DNA from: Thermoplasmata archaeon
Lineage (GTDB): Archaea; Thermoplasmatota; E2; DHVEG-1
DNA length: 42,760 nucleotides
Assembly (NCBI GenBank): GCA_030640585.1
Contig: DAOWIZ010000039.1
Location: 1-42,760, forward strand
Reading direction: 5' to 3'
Below are positions 41,562-42,760 of the stretch, piece by piece; the stretch's first letter is position 1, and each line of letters opens with the position of its first letter. Below the pieces are notes generated by a model. The model ran no database searches, was not told the origin of the DNA, and saw only the letters and a program-made list of their open reading frames with translations. The position numbers and the translations under genes are program-made.

Positions 41562-42760
41562 TTATTTTATTTGGTTTTTATCCTTTTTATCAAGTTCTGA
41601 TAAAAGATTATCTACTTTTTTTTCTACCTCATTTAATAACATTTCATCTATCTTTGTTTCAATATCTTTAGAAAATGTTTCTTTTAACTCTGGTTTTGTT
41701 ATATCGGGAGTATCATCTAATTCAACAATCTCTTCTTCTTGAGGAATTGTTATATCTTTGTCTTTACTTATTGGAGTTATTGCAATTTGATCTTCTATCT
41801 GACTAAGTTTATCCATATATTTTATAACATCCTGTTGTATATTTTGGAGCAATATTTTTGTTTGATCGATCATTGCTGCAGCATCTTGATCACCTGCATA
41901 GTCTTTCAAATGTTTTTTTCTAATTGATGGTCTTTCAAATGGGATTTTAAAGCGTTTAGGTATTTTATGAACTCTTCTAGGTTGATATCTACGATAATAC
42001 AAAAAGATAGAGGATATGATAAATATTATTATTGTTAAGAATAGGAATATCCATATGATGAATTGTTCTTTTTCATGAGTAGATATTGATCCATCTGCAA
42101 TATTATAGGTGTAATCCCAGATGGCATCTCCATTTTTGTCGATGAGATAGGTTTCACCTTGTTTTTCTACCGCTGTTGTTGTATCACTGGTTGGATTATA
42201 GAGAATATCATAGATTCCATTCTGAGATGTATCGACAAGATAGTACGCTTCTCCAGTGATATAGATTTTCTTTACGTCTGATTCATCTTTTGGATTTGAT
42301 CCAAGACGAGTTTCTATAGTATCGATTAAATTATCATCGTCATCATCAATATCTCCAGTGTATTTTCCATCAGGTGAATCCTCGTCTGGTACGCCATCAT
42401 TGTCGGTATCAAGTGGATGATCATCTAGGTTAAGAGGATTTGTTCCATATGATTGTTCCATATCGTCACTGTAACCATCGCTATCATCATCAGTATCAAC
42501 AGAGTTAGGTATACCATCACCATCGGTGTCTAATGGATAGTTATTTGGATTATTTGGATCGGTACCATATTTTTGTTCATCTGAGTCTGACCATCCATCA
42601 TCATCTGCATCTATAAATATGGTATCAATTGAAAATGTGATTGAGGCATAATTGCTTGTTGTACCATCAGTACCTTCTGCTTTTACATAAAAGGTGTGGA
42701 CACCATTTGAAATAACATCTGGGGATGTCCAGCTGGTGGTATTATCAACATATATTTCTG
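41562..42760 (-). CDS. surface protein with calcium-binding (TSP3-like) repeats, 5' end outside window
   Basis: The frame stays open to the window edge, so the methionine at 42461 is internal. Coding in this window covers the last 399 codons. Several Asp-rich repeats are present: DADDDGWSDSDEQKYGTDPNN, LDTDGDGIPNSVDTDDDSDGYSD, LDTDNDGVPDEDSPDG and DIDDDDDNLIDTIETRLGSNP, like thrombospondin type 3 calcium motifs. Upstream is an Ig-like segment (SWTSPDVISNGVHTFYVKAEG). A transmembrane helix (IWIFLFLTIIIFIISSIFLYY) and a basic, then acidic coiled-coil cytoplasmic tail of about 150 residues follow. The tail is unusually long for a surface protein and could bind inside partners. Confidence 0.8.
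   Translation of the reverse strand, partial: EIYVDNTTSWTSPDVISNGVHTFYVKAEGTDGTTSNYASITFSIDTIFIDADDDGWSDSDEQKYGTDPNNPNNYPLDTDGDGIPNSVDTDDDSDGYSDDMEQSYGTNPLNLDDHPLDTDNDGVPDEDSPDGKYTGDIDDDDDNLIDTIETRLGSNPKDESDVKKIYITGEAYYLVDTSQNGIYDILYNPTSDTTTAVEKQGETYLIDKNGDAIWDYTYNIADGSISTHEKEQFIIWIFLFLTIIIFIISSIFLYYRRYQPRRVHKIPKRFKIPFERPSIRKKHLKDYAGDQDAAAMIDQTKILLQNIQQDVIKYMDKLSQIEDQIAITPISKDKDITIPQEEEIVELDDTPDITKPELKETFSKDIETKIDEMLLNEVEKKVDNLLSELDKKDKNQIK

Overview
The window is chromosomal DNA of an AT-rich archaeon. The evidence is the 5' half of an archaeal 16S rRNA gene, five tRNA genes without encoded CCA, a tRNA intron with a bulge-helix-bulge splice motif, TATA/leaderless-type starts, and archaeal markers (PriL, Pelota, RqcH, an Urm1/SAMP-type modifier, DUF763, UPF0200, a PGF-type C-terminal sorting signal). 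The many membrane proteins with CxxCG zinc ribbons, the caspase-like lipoprotein and the calcium-repeat surface protein suggest an uncultured Thermoplasmatota-type euryarchaeon. That placement is inference; nothing here fixes the lineage.

Layout. 1-4600: 16S rRNA (minus strand, cut by the window edge) with its promoter and leader, then small housekeeping genes (winged-helix protein, flavodoxin, SAP-like protein, endonuclease III, a surface protein), tRNA-Ser(CGA), an ubiquitin-like modifier and tRNA-Glu(CTC). 4596-18903: a very AT-rich accessory island bounded by tRNA-Glu and a 17-bp exact copy of its 3' end. It carries a methyltransferase, an array of paralogous methylthiotransferase-like radical SAM proteins (three intact, one frameshifted, two 3' fragments), IS200/IS605 debris, a CapK-like adenylate-forming enzyme, a sulfotransferase-like protein, a FemAB-like aminoacyl/acyltransferase and two tandem B12-binding radical SAM enzymes. 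It reads as a biosynthetic or surface-decoration cluster of unknown product. 19073-21167: thymidylate kinase and primase large subunit (4-bp overlap), an unlisted 35-codon gene, and tRNA(CAT). 21168-28337: a second island bounded by the tRNA(CAT) 3' end and a 15-bp exact copy, with zinc-ribbon membrane proteins, a large secreted papain-like/DUF2135 protein, lipoproteins and a DUF2330 protein. 28337-38200: core genes (DUF763, RqcH overlapping Pelota, AmrS-type radical SAM, C13-like peptidase, PurM, acyltransferase-like membrane protein). 38209-42760: an initiator tRNA-Met interrupted in its acceptor stem, a zinc-ribbon protein, a third tRNA 3'-end scar next to a DUF4143 ATPase with palindromic operator-like repeats, tRNA-Leu(TAG), UPF0200 kinase-like protein and two surface proteins, the last running out of the window.

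Most notable: (1) an initiator tRNA-Met gene whose 32-nt intron splits the acceptor stem after nucleotide 4 and whose splice motif needs the 5' leader; (2) the island of TRAM-less methylthiotransferase-like radical SAM paralogs; (3) three tRNA-3'-end scars in about 35 kb with no integrase gene visible; (4) the ribosome-rescue pair RqcH-Pelota in one overlapping transcription unit.
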